Notes under the pieces: generated by a model
Told to the model about the DNA's origin: nothing
The model's database searches: none
Seen by the model: the letters and a program-made list of their open reading frames with translations, nothing else
In this document: in pieces, positions 4,956 through 11,703 of the stretch
Numbering within the stretch: position 1 is the first letter of the stretch
How the letters are laid out: each line of letters starts with the position of its first letter
Made by a program: the position numbers and the translations under genes
Source of the DNA: BS750m-G62 sp964577175
GTDB taxonomy: Bacteria; Planctomycetota; Phycisphaerae; FEN-1346
Assembly: GCA_964577175.1 (NCBI GenBank)
Contig: CAZNYC010000123.1
Coordinates: 1-12,220, forward strand
DNA: 12,220 nucleotides
Direction: 5' to 3'

Positions 4956-6514
4956 CCGCCGACGTCCCGACCATCCGCTGTGCCGTCTACACCCGCAAGT
5001 CCACCGACGAGGGCTTGGAGCAGGATTTCAACACGCTCGACGCCCAGCGCGAGGCCGCCGAGGCGTACATCGCCAGCCAGAAGGGGGCCGGGTGGACCTG
5101 CATGCCCGACCGCTACGACGACGCCGGGTTCACCGGCGGCAACACCGACCGGCCGGCCTTCAAGCGGCTGATGGGCGACGTCGAGGCCGGCAAGGTCGAT
5201 TGCATCGTCGTATACAAGATCGACCGCCTCTCCCGCAGCCTGATGGACTTCGCCCGCATCATGGAGGTCCTCGACCGCCTCGGCGTCAGCCTGGTCAGCG
5301 TCACCCAGCAGTTCAACACGACCACGTCGATGGGCCGGCTGACGCTGAACATTCTGCTGTCGTTCGCCCAGTTCGAGCGGGAAATCATCTCCGAGCGGAC
5401 CCGCGACAAGATGGGCGCCGCCCGGCGCAGGGGCAAGTGGACCGGCGGCCCGCCCGTCCTCGGCTACGACCTCGCCCGCGACCGCACCGGCACCCGCCTG
5501 GCCGTGAACCGCGAGGAGGCCCGGCGGGTCCGGGCCATCTTCGAACTGTACCTGGAAGAGGGCTCGATGCTCGCCACGCTCCGCACGATGCGCGAGCGGG
5601 GCTTGACCACGAAGCGTTACCAGACCCGCAAAGGCACGTGGCGCGGCGGCAAGCGGTTCGAGAAGTCGACCCTCCAGAAACTCCTCACGAACGTCCTCTA
5701 CCTCGGCAAGATGCCCTACAAGGACCAGGTCTTCGAGGGCGAGCACGAGCCCATCGTGGACGAGGACCTCTTCGGCCGCGTCCAGGGCCTGCTCGCCCGC
5801 AATCGTAACTCCGGCGGCAAATACCAGCGGAACAAGTACGGGGCGCTCCTGAAGGGCCTCGTCCGCTGCAAACACTGCGGCTGCGCCATGGTCCACCACT
5901 TCGCCACGCGGGGCGTGAAACGGTATCGGTATTACGTCTGCGTCCGGGCCCAGAAGGAAGGCTGGAGCGCCTGCCCGGCCCCGTCGCTGCCGGCGAAGGA
6001 ACTCGAGGACTTCGTCCTCGGCGAAATCCGCGCCCTCGGCAAGGACGGCCGGGTGCTGGAGGAGGCGCTGGTGGCAACACAGGCCCACCACCAGGCCGAT
6101 ATCGATGCCCTCGAACGGAAGCGGAAGACCGTCGAGGGCCGCATCCGGAGCATGGGGCACGAGGTCGGCGAACTGGCCCCGCGGGCGGGTTACGACGAAG
6201 AGGCCACGCGCGAGATGGGCCGGCTCCAGGAGCGCATACGTGAAGATGAGCAGGAGGGCGCCCGCCTGAACGAGCGGATCGAGACGATTCGCCGGCAGAT
6301 GCTCGACCCCGACGAAATCGCCGGGGCGGTCGAGGCCTTCGATCCCCTGTGGAACACACTGTCACCGACCGACAAGGCCCGGCTCGTCCACCTGCTCGTC
6401 GAGCGCGTGGAATACGACGGCGAGGCGGAGATGATTTCGACCACGTTCCACCCGACCGGCATCAACACGTTGACCGAAGAACCCGAGGAGGAAGCGTCGT
6501 GCCCGACGGCCTGA
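4952..6514 (+). CDS. Large serine recombinase (site-specific recombinase with zinc ribbon)
   Basis: A 520-aa protein. The resolvase/invertase catalytic domain covers about residues 8-150, with the nucleophile Ser17 in YTRKST, the segment DCIVVYKIDRLSRSLMDF containing the active-site arginines, and QFNTTTSMGRLTLNILLSFAQFEREI leading into helix E. A recombinase DNA-binding domain follows (about 175-280). A zinc ribbon uses Cys306, Cys309, Cys330 and Cys341 (RCKHCG ... YYVC ... ACP). A coiled coil (about 365-450) resembles the synapsis-controlling motif of phage integrases. All key residues are present, so it should be active. Such enzymes insert, excise or invert DNA at att sites. I cannot identify its attachment sites in this window. 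The gene overlaps the one before by 4 nt and the one after by 16 nt. Confidence 0.97.
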   Translation: MTADVPTIRCAVYTRKSTDEGLEQDFNTLDAQREAAEAYIASQKGAGWTCMPDRYDDAGFTGGNTDRPAFKRLMGDVEAGKVDCIVVYKIDRLSRSLMDFARIMEVLDRLGVSLVSVTQQFNTTTSMGRLTLNILLSFAQFEREIISERTRDKMGAARRRGKWTGGPPVLGYDLARDRTGTRLAVNREEARRVRAIFELYLEEGSMLATLRTMRERGLTTKRYQTRKGTWRGGKRFEKSTLQKLLTNVLYLGKMPYKDQVFEGEHEPIVDEDLFGRVQGLLARNRNSGGKYQRNKYGALLKGLVRCKHCGCAMVHHFATRGVKRYRYYVCVRAQKEGWSACPAPSLPAKELEDFVLGEIRALGKDGRVLEEALVATQAHHQADIDALERKRKTVEGRIRSMGHEVGELAPRAGYDEEATREMGRLQERIREDEQEGARLNERIETIRRQMLDPDEIAGAVEAFDPLWNTLSPTDKARLVHLLVERVEYDGEAEMISTTFHPTGINTLTEEPEEEASCPTA

Positions 6515-6912
6515 CCCGCACCCGCCGCATCCATTTCTCGATGGCCAACAAGGGCCGCCGCGAGATCAGGCCCGGCCCGCAGCCCGTGCGCGACGGCCCC
6601 GACGGCCGCGTCCCGCGTGTTGCCCGCCTCATGGCCCTGGCCGTCCGATTCGACCACCTCCTGGCGACCGGGGCCGTCCGCGACCAGGCGGAACTCGCCG
6701 AAATCGGGCACGTCACGCGGGCCCGCGTCACGCAGATCATGAACCTGCTGCACCTGGCGCCCGATATCCAGGAGGCCATCCTGTACCTGCCCCGTGTCAC
6801 CGAAGGCAAAGACCCCATCGTCGAACGGCACCTGCGGCCTATCGTGGCCGCCGCCGACTGGCGAAAACAGCGCCGGCTGTGGCGGAAACTGGTGCGGCGC
6901 ACCTCCCGTTAG
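6499..6912 (+). CDS. ParB/KorB-like helix-turn-helix protein, recombinase partner
   Basis: A 137-aa protein starting at GTG (6499-6501), chosen because GAGGAGG (6485-6491) sits just upstream inside the recombinase gene. A later in-frame ATG at 6541 is possible. The helix-turn-helix spans about residues 61-84 (VRDQAELAEIGHVTRARVTQ), followed by IMNLLHLAPDIQEAILYLP, a pattern shared with ParB/KorB-type DNA-binding domains. The C-terminus is basic (WRKQRRLWRKLVRRTSR). It may bind near the recombinase genes or att sites as repressor or directionality factor. This role is inferred from position; the HTH is seen in the sequence. It is the last gene of the recombinase operon. Confidence 0.85.
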   Translation: MPDGLTRTRRIHFSMANKGRREIRPGPQPVRDGPDGRVPRVARLMALAVRFDHLLATGAVRDQAELAEIGHVTRARVTQIMNLLHLAPDIQEAILYLPRVTEGKDPIVERHLRPIVAAADWRKQRRLWRKLVRRTSR

Positions 6913-7034
6913 AGCGGGTTTTCTGTCCACCGCATTCCACAAGTCGTGCACCCCTGCCAAGAGCGGAGGTCGTAAGCGCAGGTCCCGAATTCACAAGGGC
7001 TTACGGCAATCTCAGATTTTTCTCGGGTTATCTT

Positions 7035-7063
7035 TTGCCTGGTTTCCCAGCATCGGCTATATT
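7035..7063 (+). promoter_or_regulatory. Candidate sigma-70 promoter
   Basis: TTGCCT (7035-7040) and TATATT (7058-7063) are separated by exactly 17 nt. The predicted start near 7070 gives a short leader to the GTG at 7097. The surrounding intergenic region (6913-7096) is locally richer in A and T. It also contains a 7-bp inverted repeat, CGTAAGC 6971-6977 with GCTTACG 6999-7005. Confidence 0.5.
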
Positions 7064-7096
7064 GAGAATGAATTAGGTACGTGTTAGGGTTTCGGC

Positions 7097-8533
7097 GTGG
7101 CGTTGCGGCAGACTACCGCTCAACCGAGCGTTGAGGTCAACGAGTTCTTCTTGAGCATCTGCTGGGGGCCGGAGCCCCAGCGCAGGGTCTATTTCTACGC
7201 CACGCGGGACATCCCGGGCGAACCGCTCGTCCGCCGGCTCTGTACGCTCTTCACCCGGAAATACGGCGGCGCTCCGTCCCGTTCCGGCCCGGGGCTGCGG
7301 TTCGAGTACACGCCCGCGGGCGATCTGAGCGATGATGACGCATTTCTCGTCCGCGACGCCATCGAGGCGTTTGCCGAGTCGGCCCGGCCAACGAGGCATC
7401 CGTGTGGCGAAGATGACCTGGCCGACCTCCTTTCTCTCCGCGGTGGAACGGCCAGACGGATGATCGGGCGGATCCTGTTTCACCAGGCCAAGCGGTGGGT
7501 GGGGAAGATGCGCCGGCAAGACGGGGCCCGGGGTTCGGGCTCCAAGGCGCAAGGTTGCTCCGGCCGCTCGGTCGGTTCGGGAAAGCCCGTTGACCAGAAA
7601 AAGAGTGCTACGCACAAGCTCCAAGGCGAGAATGCTGAACCGGACGAGGAGGATGCGCTCGTGATCTCGCAGGATCCTGACTCGGCACGGGACCGTTTGA
7701 GGCACCTTCGGCAGACTTTTGACCGGGCCGTCAGACGGCTTGAGGCTATCCCTGAAACGGAACTGTCACCATCCGGGCTGCCCTTTGTCCAAGAATGCGC
7801 GGATGCGATGCTCGCGTTTGCGGCGTGGTTCGGTGAGCAAACGCCTGACGACGTGGCCATCGTTGGAAACGCCTATCGGGTCCAGTATGCTCTGGGAGGG
7901 CTATCTGGCGTCATTGACTGGACGGCGCTCCACTGGTCTGTTCAATTCGCGCAGGAGATTGAGCAAGATGTGGCGTGCCTCATCGAAGAAGCAGACGCGT
8001 TCGACAAGGCCGTGGTCGAGGCGTTCGGGGTGGTCAACAAGCCGAATGAAGTCCTTGCGGTCCGACGACCGCTTTCGGACAGCCTTTACAACGACTTGTA
8101 CGAACGCATCGAGCGAGTCTCGGGGTTGGCTTCCCGCCTTGGCGGTCGTCTGCAACGGCTTGCGGTGTGGGCGTCGGGAGGCCATACGCACAGACAGCCA
8201 GGGGACCGGTCTCGCGCAGAACTCGGTCAGCAGCCTGTTGTCTCCACTGATGCTCCAGACGGGGCTGCGCCGCATCAAGCCTCTGTCGAACTCCATGGGC
8301 CTGGCGAGCCGTGCAACGTACTCGGCAAAGAGAAGAAGCCGTTGACCGACGCGCAGTACGCGGTGATCTCCCGGTTGCTGGAAGCCGGGACGGAAGGGCT
8401 GTCCAAGGACGCGCTGGAGGCCGTCCGCCCAAGCGCGCGGCGCATTCTTCGGAACCTGCGGAAGGATAAGGACTGGGCCAAGGTCATCCGCATGCCCGGT
8501 CAGACGAACGGCCGTTACCGCCTCAAGGTGTAG
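7097..8533 (+). CDS. Hypothetical protein with C-terminal winged-helix-like segment
   Basis: A 478-aa protein that I do not recognise. The start is GTG at 7097, with a weak AGGG 7 nt upstream. The N-terminal region (about 1-135) is compact with a strand-rich start (VNEFFLSICWGPEPQRRVYFYA). A low-complexity polar linker follows (about 137-190), then a helical region (about 200-345), a second linker, and a C-terminal 64-residue piece beginning PLTDAQYAVISRLLEAG (415-478). The last piece has the layout of a winged helix-turn-helix (LSKDALEAV, then RRILRNLRKD, then a YRL wing) and resembles C-terminal modules common in planctomycete hypothetical proteins. It may bind DNA. It has its own promoter-like sequence and lies between the recombinase operon and the phage-like module. 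Confidence 0.8.
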   Translation: MALRQTTAQPSVEVNEFFLSICWGPEPQRRVYFYATRDIPGEPLVRRLCTLFTRKYGGAPSRSGPGLRFEYTPAGDLSDDDAFLVRDAIEAFAESARPTRHPCGEDDLADLLSLRGGTARRMIGRILFHQAKRWVGKMRRQDGARGSGSKAQGCSGRSVGSGKPVDQKKSATHKLQGENAEPDEEDALVISQDPDSARDRLRHLRQTFDRAVRRLEAIPETELSPSGLPFVQECADAMLAFAAWFGEQTPDDVAIVGNAYRVQYALGGLSGVIDWTALHWSVQFAQEIEQDVACLIEEADAFDKAVVEAFGVVNKPNEVLAVRRPLSDSLYNDLYERIERVSGLASRLGGRLQRLAVWASGGHTHRQPGDRSRAELGQQPVVSTDAPDGAAPHQASVELHGPGEPCNVLGKEKKPLTDAQYAVISRLLEAGTEGLSKDALEAVRPSARRILRNLRKDKDWAKVIRMPGQTNGRYRLKV

Positions 8534-8605
8534 TCCACCTGCGCCCACCTTTGACCACCAAACCTGTACACCTCTGTGCACGAACGTCCACCGGCCGCGC
8601 TCCTA

Positions 8606-8653
8606 GAATCCCTTCAGCATCGCAATGGTGCGGTGCCGAGCACGAAGGGATTC
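8606..8653 (+). promoter_or_regulatory. Hairpin covering the ribosome binding site of the 112-aa gene
   Basis: GAATCCCTTC (8606-8615) is the exact reverse complement of GAAGGGATTC (8644-8653). An inner stem, 8617-8623 with 8629-8635, adds seven pairs including one G-U. The Shine-Dalgarno sequence GAAGGGA (8644-8650) of the gene starting at 8658 lies entirely in the 3' arm. The structure would repress translation unless opened; it could alternatively be an operator. Confidence 0.6.
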
Positions 8654-8657
8654 GAGT

Positions 8658-8996
8658 ATGGTAGCAACCGTCGATGGGACCCTTGCGGCGTTCCCCGAAG
8701 GGTGCAGGATGCTCGTCCGCCTCATGCAGCGCATCAACTTCGGGCGGATCGAGTTCGTTGTCCATGACGGCCAGCCGGACTTCACGAAACCGGTCCGCAC
8801 GGTGCGAACGGTGAAACCGGCCGGCGGCGAGAACGGGCCGCGCCCGGAAATCCGGAGCGGGAACTTCGCAGTCAGAAAGGAGGTGAGAACGCTCATTGAC
8901 CAGGCGGCCGACGCCGCCGACGGGGCGCGGCTGACCGTGCAGATCAAGCGCGGCCTGCCGCTGCTCATCGAAGTCGAAGAAGAGCACATGGCGTAG
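8658..8996 (+). CDS. Hypothetical protein, 112 aa, planctomycete-type
   Basis: The start is ATG 8658, 7 nt after GAAGGGA. No catalytic motif is recognised. The sequence has a helical N-terminus (LAAFPEGCRMLVRLMQRINFG), a strand pair (RIEFVVHDGQPDF) and a linker with PVRTVRTVKPAGGENGPRPE. It ends in a helix and strands that close with GLPLLIEVEEE. Short proteins with the GGENGPRPE-like linker are, from memory, frequent in planctomycete genomes near phage-like modules, but no function is known to me. A terminator follows about 50 nt downstream, so it is probably transcribed separately from the sigma factor gene. Its ribosome binding site is inside a hairpin. Confidence 0.75.
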   Translation: MVATVDGTLAAFPEGCRMLVRLMQRINFGRIEFVVHDGQPDFTKPVRTVRTVKPAGGENGPRPEIRSGNFAVRKEVRTLIDQAADAADGARLTVQIKRGLPLLIEVEEEHMA

Positions 8997-9105
8997 GGCA
9001 CAAGGCGAAACAGACACAGCGCAACTGACCAGCGGCTGAGCCGAGGCGTTGCGGGTGTCGCGGAGAACCGCGAACTCGCAACGCCTTTTCTGTTGCCCTA
9101 CGCCA
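8989..9105 (+). repeat. 12-bp inverted repeat enclosing the terminator hairpin
   Basis: TGGCGTAGGGCA (8989-9000) is the exact reverse complement of TGCCCTACGCCA (9094-9105). The left arm contains the TAG stop of the 112-aa gene and the right arm lies just past the terminator T run. With the inner stem this makes a nested fold of about 117 nt in RNA or DNA. Confidence 0.7.
9044..9090 (+). terminator. Rho-independent terminator with stacked stems
   Basis: AGGCGTTGCG (9044-9053) pairs perfectly with CGCAACGCCT (9077-9086). Inside, CGCGG (9059-9063) pairs with CCGCG (9068-9072) around AGAA. The outer stem is followed by a T-rich run, TTTTCTGTT. It would end transcription of the gene at 8658-8996 and separate it from the sigma factor gene. 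Confidence 0.75.
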
Positions 9106-9130
9106 CCAGCGGCATCCGCCGACACCCGCG

Positions 9131-9156
9131 CGACCTCCTCGGCCACGAGGAGATCG
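9131..9156 (+). promoter_or_regulatory. Hairpin covering the sigma factor ribosome binding site
   Basis: CTCCTCG (9135-9141) pairs with CGAGGAG (9146-9152) around GCCA. After one mismatch, CGA (9131-9133) pairs with TCG (9154-9156). The Shine-Dalgarno GAGGAG (9147-9152), 7 nt before the ATG at 9160, is wholly within the 3' arm, so initiation should be reduced while the stem is closed. Confidence 0.6.
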
Positions 9157-9159
9157 TGA

Positions 9160-9759
9160 ATGTCTACCACTACCGCAGTATCCACCCCTTCTTCCGTTCA
9201 CGCCGACGACCTGCTCGACGATTTCATCCTGGAGCGGGTCAGTTACTGGGCCTCGCAGGTCGCCCGGACGTTCGACCTCTCCGACGAGGAGCGGGAGGAC
9301 GTCCGGCACGACCTGGTCCTGGAACTGCTCGACTCCGCCGTCCGGTTCGACCCGGCGCAGTCGGCCTGGCACACCTTCGCCAGCAACGTGCTGCGCCTCG
9401 CCGCCAGCCGTATCCGGCGTGACAGGGGCCGGCGGGCATCGTTCCGGCCCAAGTACAGCCGCGTCCTGCTCGAACAGACGACGGTGTCGGAACCCCACTC
9501 GGTCATCGACCCGCATGACGACATCGGCGACCTCGAGCGGCGCCTCGATGTGGAGCAGGTCCTGGCGTCCATGCCACCCGTGCTGCGCCGGACCTGCGAG
9601 TTGCTGAAGCATCTCTCCCCGCCTGAAGTCGCCCGCGTCATGGGTGTTCACCGCGTGACGGTCTACCGCCGCGTCGCCCAGGCGCGGTGCTTTTTCGAGG
9701 AGGCCGGGCTCGATCCCTCCGGAAATGGCGCATCAAATTCGGCCCCAGCGCAGATGTAG
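9160..9759 (+). CDS. RNA polymerase sigma-70-like factor (ECF-type size)
   Basis: A 199-aa protein starting at ATG 9160, 7 nt after GAGGAG. A region-2-like segment spans about residues 38-90 (FDLSDEEREDVRHDLVLELL, then FDPAQSAWHTFASNVLRLAAS), with the acidic and aromatic pattern of sigma region 2. A basic linker follows. A region-4-like part begins with VLASMPPVLRRTCELLKHLS and the helix-turn-helix PPEVARVMGVHRVTVYRRVAQ (about 153-173). The protein heads a run of closely spaced plus-strand genes for DNA recombination, so it may direct their transcription. No anti-sigma gene is visible next to it. It could act as a phage-type late or early regulator; this is inference from context. Confidence 0.85.
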   Translation: MSTTTAVSTPSSVHADDLLDDFILERVSYWASQVARTFDLSDEEREDVRHDLVLELLDSAVRFDPAQSAWHTFASNVLRLAASRIRRDRGRRASFRPKYSRVLLEQTTVSEPHSVIDPHDDIGDLERRLDVEQVLASMPPVLRRTCELLKHLSPPEVARVMGVHRVTVYRRVAQARCFFEEAGLDPSGNGASNSAPAQM

Positions 9760-9789
9760 AGGGCAAACGCCCCCTGTGCGAGGAAAACG

Positions 9790-9924
9790 ATGGACGACCT
9801 GCATATCGACCTGAGCGTCCTCATCGCCGAGAACGAGGCGGCCATCCGCCGCCTCGCCTCCTGCCGGGAGACGGACCGCTGGCCCACCGGCTACGAAACC
9901 GTCCGCCTCCTGGATGTCGCATGA
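9790..9924 (+). CDS. Small protein, 44 aa, upstream of the ATPase gene
   Basis: The ATG at 9790 follows GAGGA by 5 nt, and the frame ends at TGA 9922-9924. The product is acidic at the N-terminus (MDDLHIDLSVLIAENEAAIRRL) and ends WPTGYETVRLLDVA, so it probably folds as a helix with a short tail. Its stop overlaps an ATG in the next gene's frame as ATGA (9921-9924), typical of genuine coupled genes. No function is recognised. It lies in the middle of the sigma factor / ATPase operon and would be missed by a length cutoff. Confidence 0.6.
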   Translation: MDDLHIDLSVLIAENEAAIRRLASCRETDRWPTGYETVRLLDVA

Positions 9925-10031
9925 ATACCGTGCGCCCGGGCGCACGTGTGGCCGGTCCACTCAAGCGCGACGGCCACCCGCCCGGGCGCTTTGTTGGCCC
10001 GAACCCCGAACCATCGGAAAGGAACCCCCAC

Positions 10032-10826
10032 ATGAGTCTGCTTAAGAGCGTTCACTCCGGCCGGCGCCATTCGCCGCCCCGCCTCATGATTTACGGCACC
10101 GAGGGCATCGGCAAATCGACCGCCGCTGCTGCGGCCCCGAAACCCATCTTCATCCCCACCGAGGACGGTCTCGACCAGATCGACTGCGACTCGTTTCCCC
10201 TCGCCCGCCGGTACGAGGAGGTCGTGAAGGCCCTCTCCGCGCTCTACAGCGAGGAGCACGATTACCAGTCGGTGGTCGTCGACTCGCTCGACTGGCTGGA
10301 GCGGCTCATCTGGGACGAGGTCTGTCGCGAGTACGGCGTCAAGTCAATCGAGAAGGCCGACGGGGGCTACGCGAAGGGGTACACGCACGCCCTCACACAG
10401 TGGCGGGAGGTGCTGGGCGGCCTCGACGCGCTCCGCAACGACCGCGGCATGGCCGTCATCCTGCTGGCCCACACGAAGGTCGAGAAGTTCGATGACCCCG
10501 AATCGGTCGCCTACGACCGGTACTCGCCGCGCCTGCACAAGCACGCGTCGGCGCTGGTGACCGAGTGGTGCGACGCGGTGCTGTTCGCCACGCGCAAGTT
10601 CCGCACCGAGAGCGAGGACGCCGGCTTCAACCGGACCCGCAGCATCGCCGTGCCGCTGGGCACCGACGGTGGCGAGCGCATCCTGCGGTGCGTCGGCGGG
10701 CCCTCGTGCATCGCGAAGAACCGGTTCGGCCTGCCGGCCGAACTGCCCCTCTCCTGGCCGGCGCTGATGCAGGCGCTCGCCGGCGAGCCCCCGTCCGACA
10801 CGAACCCCGAATCCGAGGAGGCCTGA
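10032..10826 (+). CDS. Sak4-like RecA-fold ATPase (AAA_24, phage recombination)
   Basis: A 264-aa protein from ATG 10032, preceded by AAAGGA at 8 nt. An in-frame ATG at 9921, overlapping the previous stop, would add 37 Pro- and Arg-rich residues and cannot be excluded. Walker A is GTEGIGKS (22-29), Walker B is VVVDS (81-85), and a sensor-like strand follows as MAVILLAHTKV. Proteins of this AAA_24/Sak4 type are found in phage and prophage recombination modules. They work with a single-strand DNA binding protein to promote annealing or strand exchange. The next gene encodes exactly such a partner, 3 nt downstream, which supports the assignment. Confidence 0.9.
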   Translation: MSLLKSVHSGRRHSPPRLMIYGTEGIGKSTAAAAAPKPIFIPTEDGLDQIDCDSFPLARRYEEVVKALSALYSEEHDYQSVVVDSLDWLERLIWDEVCREYGVKSIEKADGGYAKGYTHALTQWREVLGGLDALRNDRGMAVILLAHTKVEKFDDPESVAYDRYSPRLHKHASALVTEWCDAVLFATRKFRTESEDAGFNRTRSIAVPLGTDGGERILRCVGGPSCIAKNRFGLPAELPLSWPALMQALAGEPPSDTNPESEEA

Positions 10827-10829
10827 CCC

Positions 10830-11288
10830 ATGGCGAACCTGAACAACTTCAACGCGAACGAGGTGGACCCGAATACGCCGTTCGACCCGCTGCCCGCGGG
10901 GAAGTACCTGGCGTGCATCACCGGGTCGGAGATGAAAGCGACGAAGGCCGGCGACGGCAGTTACCTGGAACTCGAACTGACGGTCCTGGAGGGCGCCTGC
11001 AAGGACCGCAAGGTCTGGGACCGCCTCTGCCTCAATCACCCCAATGCCACGGCCGTCAAGATCGCCCGCGCCCGCCTGTCGGCCATCTGCCGGGCCGTCG
11101 GCGTCATGCAGCCGAAGGACTCGGCCGAGCTGCACAACCTGCCGCTCGTCGTGACCGTCAAGTGCAAGAAGCGCGAGGACAACGGCGAGATGACGAACGA
11201 GGTTCGCGGCTACGCGAAGAAGGAGTCGGCCGCGGGCCAGCCCCAGCAGGCCGCCCCCACCGACTCGACGCCCCCGTGGAAACGATGA
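10830..11288 (+). CDS. DUF669 protein, probable phage ssDNA-binding protein
   Basis: A 152-aa protein. The ATG at 10830 lies 3 nt after the ATPase stop, with GAGGAGG (10815-10821) as binding site. The family hallmark is near the start (PLPAGKYLACITGSEMK, about 21-37), followed by SYLELELTVLEG and WDRLCLNHPNATAVKIARARLSAICRAVG. The C-terminus is disordered and ends TPPWKR rather than with the acidic tip of classical SSB. DUF669 proteins regularly accompany Sak4-type ATPases and are taken to bind single-stranded DNA. The stop overlaps an upstream candidate start of the RusA gene in ATGA (11285-11288). Confidence 0.9.
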   Translation: MANLNNFNANEVDPNTPFDPLPAGKYLACITGSEMKATKAGDGSYLELELTVLEGACKDRKVWDRLCLNHPNATAVKIARARLSAICRAVGVMQPKDSAELHNLPLVVTVKCKKREDNGEMTNEVRGYAKKESAAGQPQQAAPTDSTPPWKR

Positions 11289-11299
11289 GGAGGGCCGAC

Positions 11300-11701
11300 G
11301 TGCGAACGGTGCTCCCCTGGCCGCCCAGCGTGAACCATTACTGGCGCCGCGTCGGTCCGCGGACGCTCATCAGCCGGGAGGGCCGGACGTTCCGACGGAA
11401 CGTCTGCGCCCTCCTCGGCGGGAGCGGTCCCCGCAAACCCCCCGCCGATGGCCGCGTGGCCCTGGCGATGGACGCCTTCCCGCCGGACCGCCGGCGCCGC
11501 GATTTGGACAATCTTCTGAAGAGCGTCCTGGACGCCCTCGAACACGCCGGGGTCTACGCCGACGACAGCCAGGTCGATCTGCTGCTCGTGCGCCGAGGGG
11601 CGGTGGACCGGCCCCACGGCCGCGTCGAGGTCCGCCTCGACCGCCTGCCGCTTACGCGCTGCCCGCTGTGCGGCGCCGCCACAAGTGAGGAGACCAACTG
11701 A
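11300..11701 (+). CDS. rusA: RusA-family Holliday junction resolvase
   Basis: A 133-aa protein from GTG 11300, preferred because GGAGG (11289-11293) lies 6 nt upstream. ATG 11285 in the same frame adds five residues and overlaps the DUF669 stop. RusA features are present: LPWPPSVNHYWR near the N-terminus, the catalytic-site acids Asp68 and Asp70 with Lys74 in RDLDNLLKSVLDAL, and Asp88/Asp89 in YADDSQV. RusA enzymes cut four-way junctions symmetrically as dimers. A short Cys pair near the C-terminus (RCPLCG) is an unusual addition and could hold a metal as half of a site. The gene fits with the ATPase and DUF669 partner as a phage recombination set. Confidence 0.92.
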   Translation: MRTVLPWPPSVNHYWRRVGPRTLISREGRTFRRNVCALLGGSGPRKPPADGRVALAMDAFPPDRRRRDLDNLLKSVLDALEHAGVYADDSQVDLLLVRRGAVDRPHGRVEVRLDRLPLTRCPLCGAATSEETN

Positions 11702-11703
11702 CG

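Noticed and set aside
4910..6160. 416-codon frame on the minus strand opposite the recombinase
   Set aside because: It is the mirror of a clear recombinase gene; its Ala/Val/Asp/Gly-rich composition is the usual shadow of GC-rich codons and it has no family motif.
1..6514. tRNA-Asn as the attachment site of the serine recombinase
   Set aside because: No second copy of the tRNA 3' end is found near the recombinase. Only a short GCTG/TTAAC likeness exists around 4064-4074, and large serine recombinases rarely use tRNA genes.
6971..7005. Inverted repeat CGTAAGC...GCTTACG as insertion sequence ends (IS66-like GTAAGC)
   Set aside because: Only 7 bp long with 21 nt between the arms, no target duplication and no room for an element; more likely chance or a weak operator.
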